Of a stretch of DNA of 64,000 bases, positions 1-10,579 are shown piece after piece. This DNA is from Clusia tigrina. Lineage: Eukaryota; Arthropoda; Insecta; Diptera; Clusiidae. The stretch covers positions 67,981,807 to 68,045,806 of the forward strand of contig OV050030.1 of assembly GCA_920105625.2 (NCBI GenBank). The letters run 5' to 3'. A program made the translations under genes and the position numbers. Within the stretch, counting starts at the first letter, position 1. Each line of letters starts with the position of its first letter. The notes beneath the pieces were generated by a model. The model searched no databases and was not told where the DNA came from. It saw only the letters and a list, made by a program, of their open reading frames with translations.

Positions 1-390
1 CTGCAAGGGGGGCGGCATGTTCGCGCCGGAGCCCTCCTGTTAACGGCTGCTGCCTGCGCACCGTCACCATGCGACTCTGCGCGGGGCTCAGTGCGGAGAG
101 AATTCCCCTCATTGGGTCCCGCCAAAGTCGTGTAGCAGGCCGCAGCCATCTTTATTTTAATGAGAGTGCTGACGCAGGCAGCGGAGGAGAGCTGGTCGGC
201 AATACTGCGTGCCGAGTCAGTTGATGTTTAGCAGTCAATCACGAAACGTGTCGCATACGTTGAAGAAAGCATTTAAGTGTGAGAAGTATAAGTTCTAAGG
301 AAAACTGTAATTTAGGCAAATAAATTTTAAGTATAAGTTCTAAGGAAAACTGTAATTTAGGCAAATAAATTTTAAGTGATCTGTAATTTT
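1..390 (+). other. Probable BEL/Pao gag-linker and leader remnant
   Basis: Bases 19-67 resemble the reverse complement of about 47785-47833, a stretch that leads directly into a BEL-type protease there. I read this as the gag-protease linker of the same BEL/Pao family. The rest up to 390 is AT-rich and ends in two copies of a 45-bp unit containing AATAAA-like motifs, which would suit an LTR end or leader. No intact reading frame is present. The assignment rests on one short match and is tentative. Confidence 0.3.
284..373 (+). repeat. 45-bp direct tandem repeat, two copies
   Basis: A 45-bp unit starting AAGTATAAGTTCTAAGG is present twice back to back (284-328 and 329-373) with almost no differences. 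Each copy ends in a GCAAATAAATTTT stretch that resembles a polyadenylation signal. It lies just upstream of the BEL pol fragment. Confidence 0.85.
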
Positions 391-544
391 TACACTTTAA
401 AAGAAAAAGATCTTTGCATTGCCACTTTTCTCAGACACTAAAATTAAAATTGAACATTTAAAAGTAACCAAAATTAATTTATTTAACAAATTTAAAAAGA
501 CAAAAAAATGGAATCGGAGAGAGACTCCGCATTGCGAAACACTT

Positions 545-1390
545 AGTATTGTATTGTCAATATTTGATCTCCTGGGGTTCTTAGCCCACGTTGTTGTAGG
601 AGTAAAGATATTGTTGCGTGAAGTATGGCGATACAACATTTGATGGGATAAACAACTGCCTATCCACATATACGACGGTTGGAGCCAATGGCGAGAGAAC
701 ATCTCCAATTCTGGAAATTAAAATACCGCGTTACTACTTTACCAGAGGCGTACAGAAGAATCGACAATTGCACATATTCGTTGATGCAAGCCAGGACGCG
801 TTTGCAGCCGCCGCGTATTGGCGCACCACTTATTCTGATCGTGAAGTCGAAGTTTCCTTGGTGTTCGCTAAAAGCAGATGTGCTTCTTTGAAACTGATGA
901 CGGTGCCCAGACTCGAGCTGCTAGCAGCTGTTCTGGGTACTCGCGTGATGAAAACCTTCAAGGGTCACTGTTTAGAATCTGTAGATTGCATTTTTTGGAG
1001 CGACTCAAAGACGGAAATTAAGTAAATCGCGCAAATAAATCGCCGCTACAAGCCATTTGTGGCGCACCGTATAGCCGAGATTTTAGCCGCCAGCAAAATA
1101 TCGGAATGGCGTTGGCTTCCTACAGAGAAAAATGTAGCTGATGAGGCTACTCGCTTAAATTTCAAAATCAATTACTCATTTATGTCAATATGGTTTTAAG
1201 GAACGGTGTTCCTTCGGTATGATGAAAGTGAATGGCCAATTACTGAACATATCCAAGAAGCTACGGCAGCTATGGAAGAAGAGTTAGAACCAAAGTTTCC
1301 TTTAACCATAAATAATGGGCGTATCTTCAAATTCGAACGATTTTCGTCGTTGAATAAATTAATTCGATCACTCGCGTGGGTGCTTCGGTT
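545..1390 (+). pseudogene. BEL/Pao pol fragment (end of RT, RNase H, start of integrase)
   Basis: Three overlapping frames give BEL/Pao pol pieces in order. About 560-625 reads FDLLGFLAH then KILLREVW, the end of the reverse transcriptase region. 618-1025 carries the RNase H-like block with LHIFVDASQDAFAAAAYWR and SRCASLKLMTVPRLELLAAVLG. After a stop at about 1023 the frame continues with ISEWRWLPTEKNVADEATR, and 1206-1390 gives a piece ending SLAWVLRF, which normally precedes the integrase. A possible gag start at 507 is followed almost at once by this late-pol sequence, implying a large internal deletion. Frameshifts and stops show it is dead. It is cut off at 1390 by the LTR of errantivirus A. 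Confidence 0.8.
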
Positions 1391-1895
1391 TGTTGTGAGT
1401 TAGAACCAAGCTACCTACGTGTAGTTGACTCACAGCATCGACTCCTAATAGATGCCACACTCTGTTGGATTAGCATGTGCTAAAATTGTTTAACAATAAG
1501 ACATATTTTTAGGGTTTAAGTATTTTAAGCTAAAATGGTTTGTGAAATATTACTATGTGAACTTTTAGGGTATTACAGTTCCGCAGTCGAGTCGACGAGG
1601 GCAGCGTAATGCACCGTCGCCACTTTTGAAGTAGGTCGGTTGGCTTGACCAACTGACACCAATTAGCAGGTGCGGAACTGGAACACCAGAAAGGTTAGTT
1701 CACAGACTGAGATAGATGTAAAGAAATAGTATATAAGATCTAGGTTTCGTAAGAATAAATCTTCTTGTGATTTCAATCTTAAAAGTGTAAAGTGTTTCAG
1801 TTTAACGTTAGGGTTTTAAGGTTTTCAGCCACGCGCCCAAAGGAACCGCGACAGGACGTCTCCCGCTAAACGAGCAAGGACATCAGACCACAACA
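1391..1895 (+). repeat. 5' LTR of errantivirus A
   Basis: The 505-bp LTR starts TGTTGTG and ends CACAACA, a perfect 7-bp terminal inverted repeat of the TG...CA type. It holds a TATA box (TATATAAG, 1730-1737) and AATAAA (1754-1759), the U3-R layout expected of an LTR promoter. The first 50 bases and the segment around the TATA box match the minus-strand LTR of element B (15901-16298). Confidence 0.9.
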
Positions 1896-1898
1896 TTT

Positions 1899-1916
1899 TG
1901 GCGCAGCCGGTAGGAT
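1899..1916 (+). other. Primer binding site, tRNA-Ser type
   Basis: TGGCGCAGCCGGTAGGAT begins three bases after the LTR end. It matches the complement of the 3' end of insect tRNA-Ser (AGA-type), the primer used by several Drosophila gypsy-group elements. The same 13-base core is found in element C, and a decayed form in element B. Confidence 0.85.
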
Positions 1917-2020
1917 CCAACGTCGAGTGCCAGGAAAAAAGCACTCTTACGCGGGAATCCACCAATAGGAAATCATCAGGATAACCATCCCAAAGGAGGG
2001 CAATGGAGGGAACGAAAATG

Positions 2021-2214
2021 GGGAGTATGTCTATAGTAGGAAATTCTAGTATCTAAGTAAATTTTGCCGACGATTCTTCGGTGGCCGTGTGGGCGCTTTT
2101 GCGGTTAGGTGACAATAGGTCAATCCAAAAGAAAAATTTTTTACTTACGGTCAGGTTGTACAGGGTTGTTTCACTGAAATTTGGTTCATATTTTTTATTT
2201 ACCGTTTATTTCAG
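2021..2214 (+). other. Putative leader intron of errantivirus A
   Basis: A degraded donor (GGGAGTATG where related element C has GTGAGTATG) lies about 105 bases after the primer site. A polypyrimidine tract ending TTTATTTCAG (2205-2214) then precedes CATTCTCGGGG. The same arrangement, with homologous sequence between, occurs in element C on the minus strand. Shared position and flanks argue for a real spliced leader in this family; in this copy the donor GT is mutated to GG. Confidence 0.5.
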
Positions 2215-2533
2215 CATTCTCGGGGGGCGTGAAACGTGTGAAGTTTTTTTTTTAAAGGAAGCAAATTTCCTCGCTAATCCCTGTTGTATTGCGAACTTGT
2301 GCATACCGGTTGGTTTGGTTCGGAAAGAACGTGCCACGGTATAGAGTTTACGCATTCATAATAGGGGATGGTGTTTCTTATGTTCGTTCGCGGGACTAAC
2401 GTTTGATTTTTCTGTCCGTGTCAAGTACCGGAATAAAGTTAGGTTCACTTTTTGGGGGCATCGCGTGTGTTTTGTATGGCAGCGTGTTTCGTGGCTGCGG
2501 TTAGGATAATTTAAATCTCAATTCGTATAGTAA

Positions 2534-2830
2534 AATTGGGTATTTATTTTCTTTGAATATCAGGAAATAAATGACCAGAGTACCAAAGGCGTAACGGTTG
2601 CAGAAGGTCGGAGGATTGAACTGAGGCCCATTTCAAAGGTGCCGCGCACGCATCCCTATTGGCATAGACGTGGTGGAAAAGCAGCACGGGAGAGAAAGCG
2701 GCTGGCATTTCTAAGGAAGTTTCTGGCAGAACAGGCGAATCTGGAAGTTCCTCTGCCTTGGAGCGAAGCCAATAGATTATGGCAGGAAATGTTCAGGTTA
2801 GAACAAGCCGAGATTGAATTTTATAATTAG
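2534..2830 (+). CDS. Small unrecognised ORF in the errantivirus A leader
   Basis: An open frame runs from 2534 to the TAG/stop at 2830. From the GTG at 2639 it encodes 63 residues, beginning PRTHPYWHRRGGKAARERKR: a basic start followed by helix-favouring, Glu/Leu/Ala-rich sequence. It has no in-frame ATG at its start. A candidate splice acceptor (TTTGAATATCAG, ending 2563) sits inside the frame, so it could be an exon. It lies about 600 bases upstream of gag and has no stop codon, unlike gag, pol and env. I recognise no domain. It could be a leader-encoded accessory peptide, an exon, or chance. Confidence 0.3.
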   Translation, partial: NWVFIFFEYQEINDQSTKGVTVAEGRRIELRPISKVPRTHPYWHRRGGKAARERKRLAFLRKFLAEQANLEVPLPWSEANRLWQEMFRLEQAEIEFYN

Positions 2831-3417
2831 CTGTAAGAATTTTTGTAAATAAAATCGAAGTGATCTTTGAATTGTATTGCTTGACAAAACAAGTCAATTA
2901 ATTTATTTATATTTTTATTTAGTAAATACATTCCTATTTGGTTATGAATTGAGTCAATAAATACATTGTGCAATAATTTAAATGGTTGTTTTAGATATTT
3001 GGCATTTGAGTTAGGGTATTAGGTGAAAATATTTTATATATTATTTATATTTTATTATATTTATATTTGTGTAGTTCCGAAACTACAATTTGCGCAGCAG
3101 TAATGAAACAATGTTTCGCACGGAAAAGCGAAACAGCTCAACAGAGCGTTGTTCAGAAATGAATATACGTATAATTCTGCGGTAAAATGCTTCTTTGAGT
3201 GTAAAGATTTTCTGGTAGTACTTTTTTGAAATAAAGCAAATGAAATTATGAATAAACTATATTTTAGTATACTGCTATGCTTATATTTGGGGACTAATTG
3301 GATTTGGGGTAGTCATATTGGATTTTCTAAGGGAATTTTCAAGTGAGGTTTTAAAATTAGGATACGGTAACACTTGGTTTTTGTAGTTTGGGTTAAAAGT
3401 GAGGATTAATTCGGACT
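2831..3417 (+). other. AT-rich leader of errantivirus A, no gene seen
   Basis: Low-complexity AT-rich sequence between the leader ORF and the gag start. There are short inverted repeats around 3105-3150 (GAAAC/GTTTC cores). No coding stretch or recognised signal is visible. Confidence 0.6.
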
Positions 3418-5740
3418 ATGGAAGCACCAGAAGAGGCGAAAATATTGCTGGAAGAGCAAAAGAGGCAGAGTGAGGCAATCCAAAGGAAAATCAGGAACTA
3501 TAGGAAGGATAGCAAGGCAAGAAAAAATAGCGCGTACTACCGTAAGAGCGGAGCTAGAAGCCTTCTTGAAGGCATTAAATGATAACAACGAGGAGTTGTT
3601 AAAGTTTAAGGACTGTTGTGGTGACAAGGAGTACTTCACCAAGGATTATCCGTTATATGTCCACGGTGTAACACGGGACTGGTTGACCAAGTTCAGATTG
3701 GATCTAGAAGAGCTGGAAGCACAGGGAGATAGTCCTAATTCGCAGGAGGACAAGGCTCGCGACAAGCTTAGGTCTCTACAAACTGAGGTAAAATTGTTCG
3801 CAGAAAAATTTTTTGAACAATTGGAAGCGGCAACCAGCAAGAGTGAAGCCCAGGTACTCTGGAGATTAGCGAGAGACGGTGGAAACCTGTCAACTCTGGA
3901 AGCAGCAGACCAAGCGTTAGCTACTATTCAGAGTCGGACGGAAGAAACATTTTTCCAAGTCTTCAAAGATACTGAAGAATTGAAGATAAATACGGAATTT
4001 CTCGAAAATAAAACTAGAGTACTTTCTAGGCAACTCCGGGAAACTGAGGAAGCCGCATCGCATCTGGAGAAGGAAAACTTGGAGCTCAAAAGAATCGGGG
4101 CAACCACTAAGCCAGCAAGAGTGAGATCGGCTTCAACCTCTCAAATTCAAACGCAGACAGTACTAGCTCTGCCACCAGAAGTTCGCTGGCCGGAGTATTT
4201 AACTCCGGTAGGGATAGGTCGAGTGGTAAAGCCTAGATTAGTATTGACTGGAGAGAGTGAAGCGGAGTTTTTATTTGACGCATCGGAAATCGGTGTCGAG
4301 CCATTTTCTCCAGGAAGCTCAATAGATAATAAGAATCAGGTTTATCCATCAAAGGAGCCAGAGGCAGTAACGGTACAGGAAAGTCCCATTACAGGGGACA
4401 ATATTTCGCCTATTGGAGCAAACGGTCGAAGACTAATAAGTTTGAGTCCGTCACTGGTTAAGTACCTCTCAGATTCCGGAGAAGAAAATTTGGAAACCCC
4501 CACAGAGATTAACGCTAATTTTTTATCAAAACTTAAGCATGCACATAGGAGTAAAATGGGCATTCTGGAAGTAGCTCATGCGGTGTAGAAGCTGGTGCCC
4601 ATGTTCTCAGGAGTCGAGTTGTATGATCTGAGATACGGCGCTTTAAAGAAGGTTGTGAGTTAGCGCAACAGAGTCTTCCGGAAGCAGAAGGGGAGCACTT
4701 GATAAAGTGTATTAGACAAAGGACCACAGGTGATGCGTTTGGTTTACTAGCACATAGCTCAGTAAGCACCCTGCCGGAGTTATACGCACTTTTAGATCGG
4801 ACATATTTGAAACAAAAGTCGTACGACTGTCTTGTATGGGAAATACAGGAATCAACTCAGAAACCAGGGGAGGAATTGAGAGCCTGGTGACGAAGGCTCC
4901 AGTCTCTGGGGAACGCTGCTGAGACAGAAGCCAACAGGCAGTTTCCAGGAAATGTTGCAGCATACAAGGCTCAAGTGGAACGAGCTATGATTTCTGTGTT
5001 TAAGGCAGGTCTGATAAATAGGGACTTGGCTAATTATACTCTTAAACTCACGCAGAGGAGTATGGCAGAATTAGTCGAAGCGGTCTCTTCCCCCGAAGAA
5101 GCAATCGAACAGCGCGCGACAATAGGTGGAATCTGTTGGAATAATGCTCCTGCAGAGGTAGGACCGGTACAGCAGCGGACCCCAAGGAGAGTCGGTAGAT
5201 TGATGGATCAAGTTCCGCAACAAAGAGACCAAGGATACCTAGTCGAGAGATTCCAGCCGAGGAAACCCATTTGTTCATTCTGCCATAACCCAGGTCATAC
5301 AAGGGATGAATGCATTACACGCAAGAATACGCCCTATTGTATGGAGTGCCAGACATATGGTCATGAGGCAAGTAGACAGTACCAAATAGACAATAAATGG
5401 GATCAAAATGGAAGGCAGCCAGATACGAGGCGCCTGGATCCACCCTTAAGGGATAGCAGGGGTAGTAGTCCTCGAGTCAATTCAACGGAAGGGATTAACC
5501 AAGGAAGAAATCCTTTCAACACTGGGAATGGTCAGCAGCGACCAAATTGGAATACTAGAGGTAAACAAAGTATAGGCAACACCCAACAGGGGTTGAAATG
5601 CTTCTCATGAGGACGGATGGGACATCGAGCTGCGGAATGCAGGGATAGGCAGTTCCAACAAAGGAACCAGGGAAACTTCCAGCGGCCCAGTCGAGGCCAA
5701 TAGACTGGAAAGCCAAAAGAAAGGAAGCAACAGTTAGGAC
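3418..5740 (+). pseudogene. gag: gag of errantivirus A (broken)
   Basis: The start is taken at ATG 3418 (MEAPEEAKILLEEQK), because element B has a matching start on the other strand. A frameshift near 3490 moves to the frame 3470-4588. Stops at 4586, 4888 and 5608 and another frame change near 4620-4700 break the rest. The middle part is capsid-like (ILEVAHAV, KLVPMFSGVELYDLR, STQKPGEELRAW), shared with gag of element C. A CCHC knuckle is at 5272-5313 (CSFCHNPGHTRDEC); a second is degenerate, and in a third (5596-5640) a codon has become TGA. Gag would form the particle and bind the RNA. No full-length product is possible from this copy. Confidence 0.85.
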
Positions 5741-5999
5741 GGAGGTACGTGTGACTGGTAATGTAGGAGGTACAGTCCAGGAAAAGGAGGAGCAAGAGGC
5801 TCTCCAATACCACATACCAAGTAATGTTAGAACAATGGTTCAAGTTACGGAGGAGCAAGAGTCTCTCCGGGAGAAAATTTTTGATTGCGTATTGATTTGG
5901 GTAACTGTGATGATTCTAGTACTTAGATTAAGTTTCAATAAGGTTAGAGAGTATAGGCCAATCGCCGCGTACGTGGTACGAGGATGTATAGTTAAAGTA
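5741..5999 (+). other. Gag-pol junction of errantivirus A
   Basis: A 90-codon open frame (5751-6023) spans the interval between the last gag zinc knuckle and the protease. Its beginning (VTEEQESLREKI) may be the end of gag or the start of pol. I recognise no domain, and the frame switches again before the protease. Confidence 0.35.
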
Positions 6000-8900
6000 T
6001 TAACGGTAATTTTGAGGGAGTAAAGGATTGTAAGGCATAACTGCGGTGCATGGAGGAGAAAATTGGAAGAGTTAGGAAGTAGATACGCGTCCCTTTTGGA
6101 ATCAAAAGTGCGTTGTTTCGTTGTGAGCGGGGTAGGAGATGCTTTTATCGAGATACCCTGCAATGAGGCAGCTAGTGGAAAGCTAGTGCTTTTGGTAGAC
6201 TCAGGGGCGCACACTAGCCTCGTAAAATCTAGTGTTTTACGGAAAGGACTAGTTGTTAACCCAAAAGATGTAAGAACGCTTAATGGAGCGTTCGGAGGTT
6301 GCATTAGGACACTGGGGTCCCTCAAAATAGGGCACAGTGAAGTTAAGGGCATGAGTTTTAGAGTGCACGCAGTCGAATTGGATAGGGAAGGTATCCCGGC
6401 CGATGGGATAATTGGCCGCAATAGTCTCTGGGGATGCGCTAGACAATCAATTATCATTTTACGATAATAATAGGAATAGGATCCTTACTCTTCCATTAAA
6501 GTCATGGCAGGAAGGAACCGTGAATAGCGTTAAGAATTGTATAGAGGTAGTGAACGCAAGGTCAACCAGAGTAGTTACCAAGCGTGTAAACACGAAACTT
6601 AGGACTCTTGTTTTGCACAAGCAGCAGCTAGCGGACGGCGTATATATGGGAGAGACCATAACGCACGTTAACAAGGGTAAGGTGTACGCTTGTGTACTAA
6701 ATGCATCAGAAGATGACTACTATATGGATAAGGATTTTAGGCCTAAGTTCACTAGTTATGATAGTTTTAAGGAACCGAATTATAGATCGGTTAATCAGAT
6801 TAAGCAGGAAGATATAAGAAAAAGAATGGAGAGAGTGCTAGAATAACTAAAGTTAGACCCAAGCGTAAATTCAGAAGAGAAGGCATCAATAGAAGCCATT
6901 TGTGCGTCATTCCATGACATATTTTTGCTGGGAGGAGACCAGTTGACATATACACCAGAGGTAGAGCATGAAATACCTACTAGAGTGGATCAAGCACCAA
7001 TAAACCAGAAACAGTACAGATTGCCACAAGCTCACAAAGATGAGGTAAATAGGCAAGTGGAAGGAATGTTACAAGATAACATAATTTCACCGAGTATCTC
7101 GCCTTGGAATTCACCAATAATTTTGGTACCAAAGAAGGGAGGTGCTCACGGTCAGAAGAAGTGGAGAATGGTCGTCGATTTGAGGAAATTGAACGACGCT
7201 AGTATAAAGCAGGTGTTCCCGATACCAAGGATAGAAGAGTTTCTGGACCAATTGGGGCATAGTAGATATTTTTCTATGCTTGATTTAGCGAGTGGCTACC
7301 ACCAAGTTCTGGTGGATACGCAAGATAAGCAGAAAACCGCGTTTAGCACCGGTTTAGGCCATTATGAGTTCAATAGAATGCCGTTTGGATTAACAGGAGC
7401 ACCGGCTACCGTCCAACGGCTAATGAACCATGTGCTAACAGGCTTACAAAGGTTAGATTGTTTTGTGTATCTGGATGATATTGTAATTTATGGGAAGAAC
7501 TTGCAGCAGCATTCGCAACGCTTGCGCAAGGTGCTCCAGAAATTACGAGAACACAATTTGAAATTGAGCACGGAGAAGTGTCAATTTTTGCGAAGAGAGA
7601 AGGTTTATTTAGGCCATCGTTGCTCAGAGGCAGGAGCACTGCCTGACCCGCAAGAGGGTGGAATGCGTTAGGAATTTAGCGGTTCCAAGAAACAGAAAAG
7701 AAGTGCAAGCATTCCTAGGACTAGTGAACTATTATAGAAAGTTCGTGGAAGGACTAGCCGGAATTGCGTTGCCAGTGAATAAGTTGCTACGAAAAGAAGC
7801 AAAGTTCGAATGGACAGAGAGCTGTCAGCAAACATTCGAGAGGCTAAAGGAAATAATTAGATCGCCACCAATTTTGACGTACCCCGACTTTGAGCAAACT
7901 TTTTTGTTGACCACTGATGCTAGCAATGAAGCATTAGGGGCAGTATTGTCACAAGGGGAAGTCGGTAATGACCGACCAAAAGCATTCGCAAGCAGAGCGC
8001 TTAGCGATACGGAGAAAAGATACTCCACAATAGAAAATGAATTTCTAGCCATAGTGTGGGCTAAAAAGAATTTTAGGGCATATTTGCTAGGACGCCCATT
8101 TAAGATATATACTGATCACCAGCCGTTGAGAGGCATAGCCAATTTGAAAGACCAAACGTCTAGGCTAGCCAGGTTCAGACACAAATTGTCTGAGTATGAT
8201 TTTGAAATCATATACAAACCTGTGAAAAAGAATCTGAATGCGGATGCACTCAGCAGAGTACCGCAAGCACAGAAGGTATCAGTAGTGCAAACGAAGGCTA
8301 AAGCTCGGTCAGATAAGGAGAAGGCCGAGAGAATTCAAGAGGATAGAATTGGTGCAACAAGAAATGTTAACAATGCAGGTGACGCTGCTAATGAACGAGG
8401 AGCCAGTAGTGTGGAATGGCTGGAGGATATAAAGGATATCCGGGCTGTGTTAAAGGGTTTCCATGATTCACCTCTAGGTGGACACCAGGGATTCTGGAAA
8501 ACTCATGACAGAATTAGGCGAGTATACGGATGGAAAGGTATGCTCAAGGATATTAAAAAATATATAAAGAGTTGTCCAAAGTGCCAGCCCAACAAAAGTT
8601 CAAGGCTAACGAAGATGCCAATGGTGTTGACTGACACATCAAAACAACCATTTGATAAAGTTCATATGGATATTGTAGGTATTTTACCTGAGACAGTTTC
8701 GTGAAAAAAGTACATATTGACGTCCCAAGATGATTTCTCAAAGTATATGGCGTGCGTGGCTATACCCGATGCTGAAGCAAGTACGGTGGCCAAAGCATTC
8801 TTTGATGAAATTATAGCACGATACAACATACCTAAGGTTTTGATAACCGACAATGGTTCAAATTTCGTATCAAAACTATTCTCAGAAACGTGTAAAATGC

Positions 8901-9427
8901 TGGGAATCAAGAAGTTGCACATAACACCATATCATCCACAAGCAATTGGCTCATTGGAACGTAGTCATCGACCTCTGGCCGAGTACTTGCGCAGATTTGC
9001 CAAAGAAGACGGCTCGAATTGGGATCAATGTTTAACCACTGCAATGCATGTGCACAATAATACGGTACATGTATCAACGAAACAAACTCCGTTCAGGACG
9101 CTCTACGGGTTTGATTTTAACCCGAATAAAGTGCAAAAGTATCAGCTACAGCGAGCGCACGAGTTTGTCAGAGAAAACCAGGATTGTGCTATACGAGTAG
9201 CCAGGGAAGCCTATAACAAGGTACTAAACCCAGTCGTTTTTAACGTGGGTGATCAAGTACTAATGAAGAATCAGGCTAGGAGAAACAAATTCTCACCTGT
9301 GTGGATAGGTCCGTATGTAGTAGCAGAGATCCGAAGCCCAGTTACAACAGTCGTAACGATTAAGGGAAAAAATAAAAAGCTACATAATAATTTGTTGAAA
9401 TTATTCCACGTTAGACCACACACCTAG
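6000..9427 (+). pseudogene. pol: pol of errantivirus A (protease-RT-RNase H-integrase, broken)
   Basis: Domains follow the usual gypsy order. The aspartic protease has DSGAHTSLV (DSGA at 6198-6209). Reverse transcriptase occupies 6925-7671, with YLDD at 7468-7479. RNase H follows in 7658-8290 (TTDASNEALGAVLS, YTDHQPLRG). The integrase has its HHCC zinc region at about 8461-8590 (GGHQGFW, CPKCQPNK) and D-D-E core residues near 8670, 8850 (TDNGSNF) and 8955 (GSLERSH). Breaks are a frameshift near 6430, a stop at 6844, a frameshift near 7655 and TGA at 8702. Motifs are otherwise well kept, suggesting fairly recent decay. Confidence 0.92.
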
Positions 9428-10115
9428 ATTCATGTGTTAACAGTGTTTTACAAGTGTAAACACAAGAAAAATAACATGAACAAGTATGTGTGTGTATCAA
9501 ATAACACACACAGCGCCGATTTTCAGAGTCAATGCCAGTAAAAGTGTGCCGCTTAAACTCGGGCAAGTAAAATTGACGTAATGAAAATCTGCTTATTAAG
9601 CACTATTGCCGAATGAAGACAGTAGAGAAAAATATTTTTTTTTGTTGTACGTATTGAATAATAATAAACGGGTTCATTGCACGTATTTAAAAAATAAAAT
9701 AAAATAATAAGACAGTCGTGGGTAAGTAATATAAAACTTCAAATATGTACGTACATACATACAGCGGTGTATGCACTGAATTTTGACGCTTGAGCGTTAA
9801 CGTCAAGCGGCGGAACTGCTGGTGAAGTAGTATATATGTGTATATTCATATGTGTATGGGATAAAGAATGTAAGTACAAATGTGTATTTAGGAAAAAAAA
9901 GAATAAGTGTGCTAGTTATGAGAAATGTGTATGAGGAATGGGTATGAATGTATGTTGGATACATACACACATACGGCAGTTTGAGGCATAAGCATTGTGA
10001 CCAGGCGATTGAGCATAAGGGCATCAGGAGAGAGAGGGCATACTTACGATATCTGTGAATGGTAATTACAAAATAAGTAGTCAAGTATTAAGTTTTTTTA
10101 AAATATATTTTTATT
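9428..10115 (+). other. Non-coding interval between pol and antisense ORF of element A
   Basis: No coding stretch is seen. It holds short inverted repeats: GTGTGTG...CACACAC around 9488-9513, and CGCTTGA...TCAAGCG around 9787-9809. A/T-rich runs occur near 9640 and 9690. Gypsy elements normally have only a short gap between pol and env, so this whole 2-kb interval is unusual. Confidence 0.5.
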
Positions 10116-10134
10116 TTTATTAATTCAGTTTATT
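10116..10134 (-). terminator. Polyadenylation-like signals behind the antisense ORF
   Basis: On the minus strand AATAAA occurs at 10134-10129 and again at 10121-10116, directly after the antisense ORF stop at 10138-10140. An A/T-rich run follows. Two signals in the right place and orientation suit a short minus-strand transcript, although such motifs are common in AT-rich DNA. Confidence 0.4.
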
Positions 10135-10137
10135 TTG

Positions 10138-10524
10138 TTAAGGGAAAAATTTGATGATTAAGACAGGATTCCCGGGTGGGAATTCGGGCACGGTCATCTC
10201 GTGCGCCCGGTGCAGCACGACTATAAGTTGTCCTAGCACTCTCTCAACTCCTGGTTCGTCTGGGTTGAGTCGGGATGTTAGTAGGAGCCTCCAGCAGGCG
10301 TCCACTGCCTCCGGGTAATCCCATCGGTTGTCAATCTCCCTTAAGTGGTTATTTAGTATGGCGTAGGTCGGCGTATAGGAACCGCGGGGGAGATCCATTA
10401 GGCGGCGGTGTTCCTCGATGCTGAGTGCAGCGCAAGCAGGGTGCACCAGGGCTGCCGATTCTTCCAGCAGGGTTCTGGTCACCTGCTTAAAATTCAACAT
10501 GAATTGTCCTAGTGTGGTGTTCAT
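10138..10524 (-). CDS. Intact antisense ORF, 128 codons, in the pol-env gap of element A
   Basis: An ATG-initiated frame runs on the minus strand without interruption to TAA, while gag, pol and env on the other strand are all broken. The product begins MNTTLGQFMLNFKQVTRTLL and is helix-rich, with an Arg/Asp/Pro-containing middle (EEHRRLMDLPRGSYTPTYA) and a hydrophobic stretch near the end (GQLIVVLHRAHEM). No signal peptide, transmembrane segment or known domain is recognised. Its base composition looks more GC-rich than its surroundings. A TATA-like box lies about 50 bases upstream and AATAAA motifs lie just behind it, so it could be a self-contained unit. It may be an element-encoded antisense gene, a captured host exon or chance. 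Function unknown. Confidence 0.5.
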   Translation of the reverse strand: MNTTLGQFMLNFKQVTRTLLEESAALVHPACAALSIEEHRRLMDLPRGSYTPTYAILNNHLREIDNRWDYPEAVDACWRLLLTSRLNPDEPGVERVLGQLIVVLHRAHEMTVPEFPPGNPVLIIKFFP

Positions 10525-10571
10525 TGTAGTTGGTGAAGCTTAACTGTGCTGAAATTCAGTGCAAAAGCACA

Positions 10572-10579
10572 GTTTTATA
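10572..10579 (-). promoter_or_regulatory. TATA-like box upstream of antisense ORF
   Basis: TATAAAAC reads on the minus strand at 10579-10572, about 48 bases before the ATG at 10524. A start about 30 bases downstream would fall in an imperfect palindrome (GCACTGAATTTCAGCAC, about 10551-10567). Position and orientation suit a core promoter, but there is no direct evidence of transcription. Confidence 0.4.

Noticed and set aside
284..373. Start of a CRISPR-like or satellite array
   Set aside because: Only two copies with no spacer. It is a simple tandem duplication in a eukaryotic element leader.
9428..9530. 3' LTR of element A directly after pol
   Set aside because: No TGTTGTGAG start, TATA or terminal repeat matching the 5' LTR is present, and env follows 2 kb later.
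9803..10084. 93-codon minus-strand frame next to the antisense ORF
   Set aside because: It is Tyr/Thr/Ile-rich in the way random AT-rich DNA is, begins at a non-ATG codon region and has no supporting signals.
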